A stretch of 38,114 bases of DNA from DATKZH01 sp964475955 (lineage in GTDB: Bacteria; Planctomycetota; Planctomycetia; Pirellulales; Thermoguttaceae), in contig CAYYZY010000064.1 in the NCBI GenBank assembly GCA_964475955.1, forward strand, positions 1-38,114. Reading direction: 5' to 3'. This document shows positions 16,661-25,482 of this stretch, piece after piece (position 1 is the first letter of the stretch; each line of letters opens with the position of its first letter). The notes beneath the pieces were generated by a model. That model was given only the letters and a program-made list of their open reading frames with translations. It was not told where the DNA came from and searched no databases. The position numbers and the translations under genes are program-made.

Positions 16661-16842
16661 CGTAAGCGGGCAACCCGGCGATGTCCCGCGCCGTCTGGGC
16701 CGGTCCATGCGACGTCGCACTTGGCCCGGCTTGCCGGGCGTGTCTGTCAAGCGGTAATAGCCCTGGTGTTTACGCCATGGTACGCCTTAGGAATATAACA
16801 CAGAACGGACTTGGGTATTTCAGAACGGGGCCCGCGCGGTTT

Positions 16843-16902
16843 GGACAGGAGGGAATCGAGGAAACGGAGAGGGATTCTCTGTTGCCTCAGTCCACTCCGT
16901 CC
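16843..16902. repeat. GAGGAAAC-type inverted repeat, copy 1
   Basis: The left arm GGACAGGAGGGAATCGAGG runs on into AAACGGAG; the right arm, read on the other strand, is GGACGGAGTGGACTGAGG followed by CAACAGAG. The arms match imperfectly, and the same core recurs at 17207-17257 and 22373-22435. Confidence 0.65.
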
Positions 16903-16979
16903 GTGCAAGCTCGTTTCGAGAAGGACTGCATCCGTTTGAGTCTTCGACCGTGATGATGCGCGCGTGGTGCGCGCATGTT

Positions 16980-17036
16980 GTGGGGCACGTTTCCAACGTG
17001 CCATTGGGTTGTGGGCACGTTGGAAACGTGCCCCAC
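16980..17036. repeat. Perfect 23 bp inverted repeat, GGCACGTT family
   Basis: Arms at 16980-17002 and 17014-17036 are exact reverse complements over 23 bases, with an 11 base loop. Each arm is itself a palindrome, GGCACGTT-TCC-AACGTGCC, so the unit can fold as one long cruciform or two small hairpins. This resembles paired REP/BIME elements. Confidence 0.85.
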
Positions 17037-17206
17037 GTTAGGAGGTCGGCGACCGGAGTACCGAGGAGGCAACCGGGGCCTCGCCCGGACGTCGCGTCCG
17101 TAAGCCGGCCAACTGCCAACCGCCACGCTTAGTGCCTCGTCGAGCGTGTCGTGAGTCCGAGAAGACGCCCGGCAAGACAATCCCTGGCTCCTTAGAATTC
17201 CGGCAC

Positions 17207-17257
17207 GCGGAGGAAACTCAGCAGGCCGATCTCGGTTCTCTCAGTTCCCTCCTGTTC
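17207..17257. repeat. GAGGAAAC-type inverted repeat, copy 2
   Basis: The left arm starts GCGGAGGAAACTCAG. The right arm on the other strand reads GAACAGGAGGGAACTGAG followed by AGAACCGAG. It is imperfect but clearly related to the copies at 16843 and 22373. Confidence 0.6.
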
Positions 17258-17361
17258 AAATCAGGGCGCGGCCCGGCAACTCAACCTGCGGACAATGGCC
17301 GACTTCGTCGAAACGACGAAACCATACCCCACTCATCACTCGCCACCTGCCACTCACTACC

Positions 17362-18468
17362 ATGCTCCAGTCCGACCTCGACCGCTGGCACATGCAACGC
17401 GCCCTGGAACTGGCAGCGCGCGGTCGGGGGAGCGTGGAGCCGAACCCCATGGTGGGGTGCGTGGTGGTGCGGGGGGCCGAGATCATCGGCGAGGGGTGGC
17501 ATCGACGGTTCGGCGGGGCGCACGCCGAGGTCGAGGCGCTGGCGATCGCCGGGGCACGGGCCGAGGGAGCCACGATGGTCGTCACGCTGGAGCCCTGCTG
17601 CCACCAGGGAAAGACGCCCCCCTGCACCCGGGCGATCATCGAGGCGCGCCTGCGGCGCGTGGTGGTCGCCCAGCGGGACCCGTTCGCGGAAGTCGCTGGC
17701 CGGGGGATCGCCGAGATGGAGTCGGCCGGGATTGAGGTCGAGGTGGGCCTGCTCGAGGCCGAGGCCCGGCGCCTCAACGCCCCCTACCTGAAGCTCCTGG
17801 GAACCGGCCGGCCCTGGGTGCTGGCCAAGTGGGCGATGACCCTCGACGGCAAAATCGCCACGCGAACCGGCTCCAGCCGGTGGATCTCGGGCGACGAGTC
17901 GCGCAAGGTGGTGCACGCCCTGCGCGGGCGGGTCGACGCGATCCTCGTCGGCCGCGGCACGCAGGCGCGCGACGATCCGCTCCTCACCGCCCGGCCGCCG
18001 GGGCCCCGCACGGCCGTGCGCGTCGTGGTCGACAGCCGGGCGTCGCTTGCCTCAGCGAGCCGCCTGGTCCGCACCGCGGGCGAGGCGCCGGTACTCGTGG
18101 CCGCCGGCCCGGAGGCGACCGACGCCGACCGGCGTCGCCTGGCCGAGGCCGGCTGCGAGGTGCTCGTCTTCGAGGCCGAAAGCCGGGCGGCGCGGCTCGA
18201 CGCGCTCCTGGCGGAACTGGGCCGACGCCGAATGACCAACGTGCTGGTCGAAGGCGGTTCGCAACTACTGGGAAGCCTCTTGGACGCCGACGCGATCGAC
18301 GAAGTCCACGCGTTCATCGCCCCGAAGCTCGTCGGCGGCGCGTCGGCCCCGAGCCCCGTCGCCGGCCAGGGCATCGCCCAGATCGCCCAAGCCCTCCCGC
18401 TCGACGCCCCCGAGCTCGAACAACTCGGCCCCGACCTCTACCTCCACGGCCCGCTGCTGCGGAAGTGA
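17362..18468 (+). CDS. ribD: Bifunctional riboflavin biosynthesis deaminase/reductase
   Basis: A 368-residue RibD. The N-terminal deaminase domain (about residues 5-145) shows PNPMVGCVVV, the zinc ligands H54-A-E56 with Glu56 as proton shuttle, and PCCHQGKTPPC with C79 and C88. The C-terminal reductase domain (about 150-365) begins RPWVLAKWAMTLDGKIAT and contains VGRGTQARDDPLLTAR and NVLVEGGSQLLGSLL. It deaminates and then reduces the pyrimidine intermediate made from GTP, in the cytoplasm. No other riboflavin gene and no FMN riboswitch is visible in the spacer. An alternative start at 17392 would shorten it by ten residues. It ends six bases from the stop of the convergent helicase gene. Confidence 0.96.
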   Translation: MLQSDLDRWHMQRALELAARGRGSVEPNPMVGCVVVRGAEIIGEGWHRRFGGAHAEVEALAIAGARAEGATMVVTLEPCCHQGKTPPCTRAIIEARLRRVVVAQRDPFAEVAGRGIAEMESAGIEVEVGLLEAEARRLNAPYLKLLGTGRPWVLAKWAMTLDGKIATRTGSSRWISGDESRKVVHALRGRVDAILVGRGTQARDDPLLTARPPGPRTAVRVVVDSRASLASASRLVRTAGEAPVLVAAGPEATDADRRRLAEAGCEVLVFEAESRAARLDALLAELGRRRMTNVLVEGGSQLLGSLLDADAIDEVHAFIAPKLVGGASAPSPVAGQGIAQIAQALPLDAPELEQLGPDLYLHGPLLRK

Positions 18469-18474
18469 GGTGCC

Positions 18475-21400
18475 CTACTCCCCTGGCGAGTCGCTGACCT
18501 TGGGCCATTGGCGGTCGAGGCGCTTGGGGGAGACGGAGAGGGAGGTGCCGAGTTCTTGCGCGAAGAGGGAAACGCGGTACTCTTCGAGCATCCAGCGGTA
18601 GTGTGCTAACTCGGGGTCGAGGAGGCTCATCTGGCGGTGCGATTCGGCTCGCTCGTGGTAGGCTTCGAGCCGGGCGGCGATCTCTTGGGTGTTGCGGCGG
18701 TCGCGGTCGAGGGCGCCGCTGCGGATCTTGTCGAAACGGAGCTGCACCGCGCGGAAGTAGCGGGGGAACTGCTTGAGCCAACGCCAGGGCGTGGCCGTGA
18801 GGAAGTCGGGGACGACCAGCGCGTCGAGCTGCGCCCGGGCGTCGGCCACCGCGTACTGGAACACGGCGGTCGTGGCCTCCTCGACCGCCAGGCACGCCCC
18901 ATGGTGCGATTTTAGCAGCGGCCCGATCAGCCCGGCCACTTCCTGAACGGCCGGCACTATGCGCTCGCGCCCGGCGGCGAGCGCCTCCTGGAACGCCGCC
19001 TTGGTGCGCGGCACCGGCCGGTCGGCGACGAAGGCGCGGTCGGCGATCAGCTCGGCAAGCTGGCGCTTGAAGGGAAAACGGGGGATCGACGCGGCCAAAA
19101 GCGCCAGCTTCTCCAAGTCGGGCAGCCACTTGACCTGCGTTTCGAGCTGCGACCGCGCCGCCAGGAAGTAGAGGCGCCGCAGCCCGTGCCGGGTCGACTC
19201 GGCGGCCCGAACGCGCGACTCCATCAGCCGCAGCGCGGCCGACTCGCCCTCGTCGACCAGGGCCGGGTATCCCTGGAGGCGGACGCCGTCGCGGAGGACG
19301 TCGACCGTCTCGGGCAGCTCGTCGAACTCCCACGCGACCAGGCCGTCGCGGGTCCACTCGGGGTCGTCGAGCTGGGCGAAGCGGGCGGAGACTTCCTCCC
19401 CCAGCTCGCGGCGCACCTCGTCCAGGTCGCGCCCCTCGGCGAGCGTGTTGCCCTCGGTGCCCTCGACGCGCACGTTCATGCGCAGTTCCAGGGGGAGCTT
19501 CTCCACGGCGAACGCGTCGGCCGTGATCCGCTCGCCTGCGATCTGGCCCAGGGCGGCGGCCAGGCGCTCCGGCAGGCTCCCCTCGCCAAAGCGGATCCGG
19601 GGGACGATTTTCTTGGCCGTGTCGGGCGCGGGGACCAGCTTGCGCCGTATCGGCTTGGGGAGCGACTTGATCAGGGCGACGACCTTCGCCTCGAGCAGCC
19701 CCGGCACGAGCCGATCGAGGCTCCGCGGCCGAACCTGGTGCACCACTTCGAGCGGCACGCGCACGGTGATCCCGTCCTCCGCCGAGCCCGGCTCGTGGCG
19801 GTACTCGAGCGGCAGCTCGTTCTGGTCGACGCGGATGCTGTCGGGGAACCGGGCGGCGGCCTCTTGGTCGACCGGCTCGCCGAGCACGTCGGCCGACGTC
19901 ATGAAGAGCACCTGCGCGCGGTCGGGCTCGCGCTGAAGCCAGGCGTTGAGCCGGGCGAGGTCGTAGACGTCTTCCGGGATCCGCTCGTCGTAGAAGTCGT
20001 AGCGCGACCACTCCCCCAGCACGAGGTCGCTCCGCCGCAGCTTCACCTGGAGCCGCTCCATCTCGGCGACCAGGTCCCGGTTGTGCTCGAGGAACTCGGG
20101 CGGGCGGTCGATCTCGCCTTCGACCAGCCCGTGCTGGATGAGGATCTGCCGGGCTTCGGCCGGGTCGATCGGCCCGTAGGCCACGCGGCGCCGGGCCACG
20201 ACCTGGAGGCCGAACAGCGTCACCTTCTCGAAGGCCACGGGCGTGCCGGAGGCCCGATCCCAGTGCGGCTCGTGGTACGTTCGCTTCACCAGGTGGTCGG
20301 CCAGCGGCTCGATCCAGCGCGGGTCGATTCGGGCGCAGGTTCGTAGGTAGCGTTTGCCGGTTTCGACCATCTCGGCGGCGGCGATCCAGGTGGGCCGCTT
20401 GGCGAAAAGCGCCGAGCCGGGCCACAGATACGCCTTGTTGCCGCCGGCGGCCGTGTATTCGTAGGTGTCGGTGCGCAGGGCCACGTTGGCCAGCAGGCCG
20501 GCGAGGATCGCGCGGTGGACGGCGTCGTAGTCGTCGCGGCGCGCGCCGGGTTTCAGGCCGGCCTCCGCGGCGAGCTGGAGGAGTTGGCGGTGGACGTCGA
20601 GCCATTCGCGCAGGCGATTCTGGGAGAGGAAGTTCTGCCGGCACGCCTTGCGGAGCTGGTTGCGGGAGAGCTTTTCCTTCAGGCCGTGGTAGAAGTCCCA
20701 CAGCTTGAGGTAGCCCAGGAAGTCGGAATCGCCCTCGGCGAACTGGGCGTGGCTGGCGTCGGCGGCCTCCTGCTTTTCGAGCGGCCGCTCGCGCGGATCG
20801 CGGACCTCCAGTGCCGCCGCGATGATGAGCACCTCGGCCAGGCAGCCCTGCTCGGCGGCCGCCAGGATCATGCGCCCGATGCGGGGATCGAGGGGCATCC
20901 GGGCGAGGCGGCGGCCGACTTCGGTGAGCCGGCGGCGCCGGTCGATCGCCCCGAGCTCGAAGAGCGTGGCGTAGCCGTCGCGGATGGCCGGCCGCTTGGG
21001 CGGATCGAGGAACGGGAACGACTCGACGCTGCCCAGCCCCAGGGCCTTGGTCTGGAGGATCACCGCGGCCAGGTTGCTGCGGAGGATCTCGGGCGGGGTG
21101 AAGCGGTCGCGCGCGTCGTAGTCCTCTTCGCTGTAAAGGCGCAGGCACACGCCCGGGCCCACCCGGCCGCATCGCCCGGCCCGCTGGTCGGCCGAGGCCT
21201 GGGAGATGGCCTCGATCGGCAGGCGCTGCGTTTTCGATCGGGGCGAGTAGCGGCTGATCCGCGCGGTGCCCGGGTCGATCACGTAGCGGATGCGGGGGAG
21301 GATATCCAGCGGCCGGCCGTCCGGGGCGCCGGAGAGGAAGCGCCCGCGCAGGGCCTTGGCCGTGTCGTGGATGTGGCGTTCGGTGGGCATGAAGATGAGG

Positions 21401-22314
21401 ACGTCGCCGTAGCGGTCGAGGCGGAGGACCTCGTCGACGGCGTCGAGCACGACGCGTTCCAGGTCGGGCTCGTCGTCTTCGTCGTCCGGCTCAGGGGGCC
21501 GGTAGACAACGTCGACGGGGTAGTTCCTTCCCGAAACCTCGATGACCGGCGCCGGGCCCTTGGAGCTGCGAAAATGCCGGCTGAAGCGGACGGCGTCGAT
21601 GGTGGCCGAGGTGACGATCAGCTTCAGCTCGGTGCGCTTGTCGAGCAGGCGCTTGAGGTAGCCGATGAGGAAGTCGACGTTCAGCGAGCGCTCGTGGGCC
21701 TCGTCGAGGATGATCGTGTCGTACTCGTTGAGGAAGCGGTCGCCCTGGGTCTCGGCCAGGAGCAGGCCGTCGGTCATCAGCTTGACGTACGTCTCCGGGC
21801 TGGTGACGTCGGTGAAGCGCACCTTGAAGCCCACCTGCCGGCCCAGCGGGCAGCCGAGCTCCTGTGCCAGGCGCGCGGCGATGGTTCGGGCGGCGATGCG
21901 GCGGGGCTGCGTGTGGCCGATCACCCCCTCGATGCCGCGCCCGATCTCCAGGCAGATCTTCGGCAGTTGGGTCGACTTGCCCGATCCGGTCTCCCCGGAG
22001 ACGACCACCACCTGGTGCGCGCGAATCGCCTCGGCGATCTCGTCGCGCTTGGCGAGGATCGGCAGCTCGTGGTCGTACTCGACGGCCGGCACGCCCGAGG
22101 CCCGCCGGCGCCGCCGCTCCACGGAGCGGGCCAGCTCGTCGGTCAGACGCGAGAGCGAACGGCCCAGGGGGTTGCCCGACTTTCGGAGTTGGCGAAGCGA
22201 ATCGAGCCGCCGGCGCAGCCGGTGCCGGTCCACGAGCATGGTGGCGCCGATCTGCGATTCCAGTTGTGACAATTCGACCATCATCTCAAGCGCGGCTTCC
22301 GACAACCTCTCCAT
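18475..22314 (-). CDS. hrpA: HrpA-type DEAH RNA helicase lacking motif V
   Basis: A 1279-residue protein, close to the roughly 1300 of E. coli HrpA. Motifs seen: GETGSGKS (107-114, Walker A), DEAH (204-207), SAT (236-238), QRAGRCGR (about 378-384, motif VI), followed by the ratchet and OB-fold regions and the long HrpA C-terminal domain (KVVALIKSLPKPIRRKLVPA and onward). At residue 340/341 the sequence runs PLDILP directly into RIRYVIDPGTARISRYS. HrpA proteins have about 36 extra residues there, including motif V (ATNVAETSLT). The frame is kept, so a protein can be made, but coupling of ATP hydrolysis to RNA movement should be lost. The start at 22314 has a weak ribosome site; 22278 is an alternative. 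The family acts on stalled ribosomes and structured RNA. Confidence 0.9.
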   Translation of the reverse strand: MERLSEAALEMMVELSQLESQIGATMLVDRHRLRRRLDSLRQLRKSGNPLGRSLSRLTDELARSVERRRRRASGVPAVEYDHELPILAKRDEIAEAIRAHQVVVVSGETGSGKSTQLPKICLEIGRGIEGVIGHTQPRRIAARTIAARLAQELGCPLGRQVGFKVRFTDVTSPETYVKLMTDGLLLAETQGDRFLNEYDTIILDEAHERSLNVDFLIGYLKRLLDKRTELKLIVTSATIDAVRFSRHFRSSKGPAPVIEVSGRNYPVDVVYRPPEPDDEDDEPDLERVVLDAVDEVLRLDRYGDVLIFMPTERHIHDTAKALRGRFLSGAPDGRPLDILPRIRYVIDPGTARISRYSPRSKTQRLPIEAISQASADQRAGRCGRVGPGVCLRLYSEEDYDARDRFTPPEILRSNLAAVILQTKALGLGSVESFPFLDPPKRPAIRDGYATLFELGAIDRRRRLTEVGRRLARMPLDPRIGRMILAAAEQGCLAEVLIIAAALEVRDPRERPLEKQEAADASHAQFAEGDSDFLGYLKLWDFYHGLKEKLSRNQLRKACRQNFLSQNRLREWLDVHRQLLQLAAEAGLKPGARRDDYDAVHRAILAGLLANVALRTDTYEYTAAGGNKAYLWPGSALFAKRPTWIAAAEMVETGKRYLRTCARIDPRWIEPLADHLVKRTYHEPHWDRASGTPVAFEKVTLFGLQVVARRRVAYGPIDPAEARQILIQHGLVEGEIDRPPEFLEHNRDLVAEMERLQVKLRRSDLVLGEWSRYDFYDERIPEDVYDLARLNAWLQREPDRAQVLFMTSADVLGEPVDQEAAARFPDSIRVDQNELPLEYRHEPGSAEDGITVRVPLEVVHQVRPRSLDRLVPGLLEAKVVALIKSLPKPIRRKLVPAPDTAKKIVPRIRFGEGSLPERLAAALGQIAGERITADAFAVEKLPLELRMNVRVEGTEGNTLAEGRDLDEVRRELGEEVSARFAQLDDPEWTRDGLVAWEFDELPETVDVLRDGVRLQGYPALVDEGESAALRLMESRVRAAESTRHGLRRLYFLAARSQLETQVKWLPDLEKLALLAASIPRFPFKRQLAELIADRAFVADRPVPRTKAAFQEALAAGRERIVPAVQEVAGLIGPLLKSHHGACLAVEEATTAVFQYAVADARAQLDALVVPDFLTATPWRWLKQFPRYFRAVQLRFDKIRSGALDRDRRNTQEIAARLEAYHERAESHRQMSLLDPELAHYRWMLEEYRVSLFAQELGTSLSVSPKRLDRQWPKVSDSPGE

Positions 22315-22372
22315 CTCGACGGACGAGCCAAGCTAACGTATTTGGATCGCGAAACGACCTTGCGGATTGAAT

Positions 22373-22435
22373 GAACAGAAGGCAACCGGGGCAGCGGAGC
22401 GCCGCTCGCTCCGTTTCCTCTGTTCCCTTCTGTTC
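22373..22435. repeat. GAGGAAAC-type inverted repeat, copy 3
   Basis: Arms 22373-22401 and 22407-22435 pair at 24 of 29 positions around the loop CCGCT, with the inner CGGAGCG/CGCTCCG stem perfect. It lies between the codirectional helicase and DUF1444-like genes, where it could act as a terminator or processing site. Confidence 0.75.
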
Positions 22436-22472
22436 CCTACGAAGAACCGACAGCCGAATCTCGAGCCGCCGT

Positions 22473-23687
22473 TCAGCTCGAATCGCCGGCGCCCATGGCG
22501 GCCAACTGCTGTTCGTTGGGGAAACGCTCGACCAGGTAGCGTGCCGGATAGAAGTCCTTCGGCTCCATGAGATCGCCCACGGTCTGGACGACCCGATCCC
22601 AGTCGACGAGCGTCGGCTCCGAGTCGGCGGCGGCGATGAACGCGACTTTGTCGGCGCGGGGCAGCAGCGTGACCACGTCCTTGGCCCAAACGGCGTAGCT
22701 GAACGTCGTGCCGGCCGCCTTGTCGTGGACGGCGCTGTAGCTGGCCACGAAGACGTCTTGCCCGGTCTTCCCGTAGAGCACGTCGAGCAGTTGCTTCTGG
22801 CCGGCGTACTCTTCCCCTTCCATCTGGATCCGGAACCGATCGAACGCCGCGTGCAGCGGATGATCGGGTTCGGGCAGCCACGTCACCCAGTCATCCCGGT
22901 CGAGCCGCAGCGGAATGCCGGAAATCGCACGAGGCTCCTTCAGCGCCGTTTCGGCGACCTTCACCATCGCCCCCAGCCCCTCGAGATCTTCCGAGCCGGT
23001 CACGATCAGCGTGTTGCGATTCGGCGCCATGGCGATCGGCTCGCCCCGCACCTGGAATTCGCGGATCTGGTCGCGCAGCACCAGGCGCGAGGCGTCGTAG
23101 CTGTCGCCCGAGACCGAAACGTAGGTGCCCGCCCCTTCCTTCGGCCCCATGAAGGCTGACTCAAGCTGCTTCATGTTTTCGCGAGCGGCTTCGAGCGCCT
23201 CGTAGAAGGTCACGTGCCAGTTGTCCAAGTCGCGTTGCGTGATCACCTGCATCGAGGCGGGCCGGTCGTAGACCAGCCCGATGCCCAGGTAGTCTCCGAG
23301 GACCTGGTACGGGGGAATGCGGCATGCGGCGCTCTCGGCGTCGCCGTGCAGTCCGATGAATTCGAAATATGCTCGAGGACGGACTACGGGCAGCAGGTCG
23401 GGGTGCAGATCGGCGAATTCGTCGGGCAGTTCCTGGAACTGCACGAACCAGCCCTGGATGAGCCTCGCCAGAACCTGTTTGCGCTGCGATCGCGGCGCCG
23501 CACAGTACTCCCGATACATGTTGGTCAGATTGGAGACGCTGACCGACTCCTCTTCAAGCCGGATGCAGAACTGCCGGCGATCGTAGATCAAGTTGCGCTT
23601 CTCGCCGGCCGCGCGCATGGCGTCGATGACCATTTCGGCGAAACGGTCGCGACTCGGCCGCCCGGAGAGCCAGTTCCATAGTCCCAT
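22473..23687 (-). CDS. DUF1444-like protein of unknown function
   Basis: 404 residues from the start MGLWNWLSGRPSRDRFAEMV. The N-terminal segment (IDAMRAAGEKRNLIYDRRQF, then VSVSNLTNMYREYCAAP) resembles the DUF1444/YtpQ family, in which a similar NLYRDY phrase occurs. The rest is an alpha/beta protein without signal peptide or membrane helix, including NTLIVTGSEDLEGLGAMVKV and a late segment KVAFIAAADSEPTLVDWDRV. The function of the family is not established. The frame extends upstream to 23912, but those codons look like intergenic sequence, and a conserved hydrophobic start fits 23687. It stands between repeats on both sides, so it is probably transcribed alone. Confidence 0.7.
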   Translation of the reverse strand: MGLWNWLSGRPSRDRFAEMVIDAMRAAGEKRNLIYDRRQFCIRLEEESVSVSNLTNMYREYCAAPRSQRKQVLARLIQGWFVQFQELPDEFADLHPDLLPVVRPRAYFEFIGLHGDAESAACRIPPYQVLGDYLGIGLVYDRPASMQVITQRDLDNWHVTFYEALEAARENMKQLESAFMGPKEGAGTYVSVSGDSYDASRLVLRDQIREFQVRGEPIAMAPNRNTLIVTGSEDLEGLGAMVKVAETALKEPRAISGIPLRLDRDDWVTWLPEPDHPLHAAFDRFRIQMEGEEYAGQKQLLDVLYGKTGQDVFVASYSAVHDKAAGTTFSYAVWAKDVVTLLPRADKVAFIAAADSEPTLVDWDRVVQTVGDLMEPKDFYPARYLVERFPNEQQLAAMGAGDSS

Positions 23688-23860
23688 CGAGGGAGACCTT
23701 TCTGCGGTGGAAACGCGTGCGAAACGTTGAGGATAGCGGAGGCCCGGAGGAGGATCAACCGGCGGGACGGCGCCAACGCGGTGCAGCGGTTGTTCGGCCT
23801 TGCGAGTAGAGGGTCTGACTGAAGACTCGGCGCAAGCGCGCACGTGCGTGGGATAACGGA

Positions 23861-23957
23861 TCTCGCAAAGGCGCGGAGGCGCATAGGACGACGGGGAATC
23901 TGCCCAGCTCAACCTCCGTACTTGTTTATTCCTCTGCGCCTTTGCGTCTTCGCGAGA
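23861..23957. repeat. Inverted TCTCGCAAAGGCGC repeat overlapping the MFS gene end
   Basis: The left arm 23861-23887 begins TCTCGCAAAGGCGCGGAGG. The right arm 23928-23957, read on the minus strand, begins TCTCGCGAAGACGCAAAGG followed by CGCAGAGG. They are diverged inverted copies. The right arm encodes the last residues of the MFS protein (LSRRRKGAEE). Confidence 0.7.
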
Positions 23958-25176
23958 GCAATTCTTCTCGGAGCGGCGGGAACTTGGGGAGCGGGAGGAC
24001 GCACAGGCCGGCGACCGGGAGCAGGCACGACGTGGCCCGAAGCGCCGTGGCCGTGCTCGTCAGGTCGGCCAGCGCGCCCAGCGGGATGAGCAAGAGTACG
24101 GAGATGGACCACGCCAAACCCATCATCAGGCCCGACATCGCGCTGGCCCGCTCCGGGTGAAGCTCCTGGGCCACCACGATGTTGACGGGCGTAGAGAGCG
24201 AAAGCGTCGCCCCGCTGACGACGAGCAGCGCCATTGCGGCCCCGTAGGGAACCTGCCACACGGCCACGAGCGGCAGCGCCGCCACGAAACAGGCGGCCAG
24301 CATCAATCGCCGCCGCTCCACGTAGTCGGAAACGTATCCGCCGACGACTCCGCCCGCGGCGCACGAAAGAAGAAACGCCGCCAGCAGGTACCGTCCCGCC
24401 GAATTCGACCATCCGCGCTCCGCGCTGTAGATGACGAGGAAACCGGCGACCGACACGATCACCAGCGCCCGCAATACCACGGAGATGAACACGAGCCACA
24501 CGGTTCGGGCGTCGCGGTGGAAGAGGGACCGCCAGGTGGGCAACTTCGAGGGCCTTGCAGGCGAGGCCGTCTTGGGGAGGAACCCGAGCGCGGCGGCGGC
24601 CGTCAGAAGCCCCAACGGCATGAAGACCCAGGTCATGTGCCGCGTGCCGTGAGAAAGCAGGGCCGTCACGGCCAGGGGAGCCAAAGCGATGCCCAGGGCA
24701 CCGCCGTTGGAGTAGATCGACATGGCCAGCCCGCGCCGCGGGCCGGCGAACCGCCCGACCAGCACGGCCCCGCTCGGGTGAAACAGGGCCACGCCCGTGC
24801 CGCCCAGGGCCAGAAGCACGCCGAGCGAGACCGGCCCCGGCGCGAGTCCGATGCAGCTCAGCACCAGGGCGGCGATCACCAGGCCCAGGGCGAAGACCCG
24901 CTTCTGATCGAATCCTTCCAGGAAGTGCCCCATCACGGGCTGAAGCATGGAATTCGAGAGATTGCCCACGTTCAGGAGCACGGTCGCCGCGGTCACCGAC
25001 AGGGCAAACGCCTCGCGGAAGTCCTGGATCAGCGAGGTCAGCAGCACGGCGTAGAAGTCGCCCACCATGTGCCCGGCGGCCAGCAGGAAAAGGAGCCCCC
25101 ATCGGCCTCCGTTGCCGGCCGTTTCGATTTTCCCAACGCCTGGGGAGTTGCGGATGCTCGTCAATTCCTCTGCCAT
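23926..25176 (-). CDS. MFS transporter, fosmidomycin-resistance-like
   Basis: About 416 residues with 12 predicted membrane helices. It opens MAEELTSIRNSPGVGKIE, then LLFLLAAGHMVGDFYAVLLT, which matches the AHxxxDxxxG region of Fsr-type major facilitator proteins. LGGTGVALFHPSGAVLVG corresponds to the conserved FHP motif of that subfamily. It probably exports a small toxic compound by proton antiport across the inner membrane; the substrate is unknown. I chose the start at 25176 because GGGAAG sits just upstream; the frame extends to 25317 with unrelated residues. The last ten codons lie in a dispersed repeat, so the original C-terminus may have been replaced. The gene is divergent from the serine hydrolase gene. 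Confidence 0.88.
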   Translation of the reverse strand: MAEELTSIRNSPGVGKIETAGNGGRWGLLFLLAAGHMVGDFYAVLLTSLIQDFREAFALSVTAATVLLNVGNLSNSMLQPVMGHFLEGFDQKRVFALGLVIAALVLSCIGLAPGPVSLGVLLALGGTGVALFHPSGAVLVGRFAGPRRGLAMSIYSNGGALGIALAPLAVTALLSHGTRHMTWVFMPLGLLTAAAALGFLPKTASPARPSKLPTWRSLFHRDARTVWLVFISVVLRALVIVSVAGFLVIYSAERGWSNSAGRYLLAAFLLSCAAGGVVGGYVSDYVERRRLMLAACFVAALPLVAVWQVPYGAAMALLVVSGATLSLSTPVNIVVAQELHPERASAMSGLMMGLAWSISVLLLIPLGALADLTSTATALRATSCLLPVAGLCVLPLPKFPPLREELLSRRRKGAEE

Positions 25177-25482
25177 ACTTCCCGGGGAACGCCCTTGGCG
25201 TCGCCATTCCTCCTGTGCGAGTTGCGAATCTCGTGATTGTACGCGCCGGGGCGGATCGCCGCCACCGCCATCGGCCCAAAACTCTGATCGAAGAGTCCCC
25301 GCCCCCACGGCCGACACGCAGCCCGTGGGGGCGCCGTTTCGGGACCTTCGGTCCGCCGCGGGCTCGCATCGTGTCGCCGTGGCGCTGCTTTCGCGGCGTC
25401 GGCCGTTCGGCTATGTTGGGCAAGGACCGCGTCGGCAACATGCGTCGTTGTTCGCTCTGGAGCGAACATTGGAGATCTCTTC

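Larger units (their letters stand above)
16611..17361. other. 751 bp spacer made largely of palindromic repeats
   Basis: No credible gene: the open frames present have no family features. It holds a GGTGAC repeat (16636-16660), a GAGGAAAC-type inverted repeat (16843-16902), a hairpin ATGCGCGC/GCGCGCAT (16956-16976), a perfect 23 bp inverted repeat (16980-17036) and a second GAGGAAAC-type repeat (17207-17257). The ribD promoter should lie near its downstream end but is not obvious. Confidence 0.6.

Noticed and set aside
16681..16953. A possible 90-residue gene in the spacer before ribD
   Set aside because: It overlaps the inverted repeat at 16843-16902, has no ribosome site and no family features.
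16956..17257. A CRISPR array
   Set aside because: The repeats are palindromes of different sequence without regular spacing or spacers, and there are no cas genes nearby.
19186..22269. Long plus-strand frames opposite the helicase
   Set aside because: They are antisense shadows of hrpA; the minus strand carries unambiguous helicase motifs throughout.
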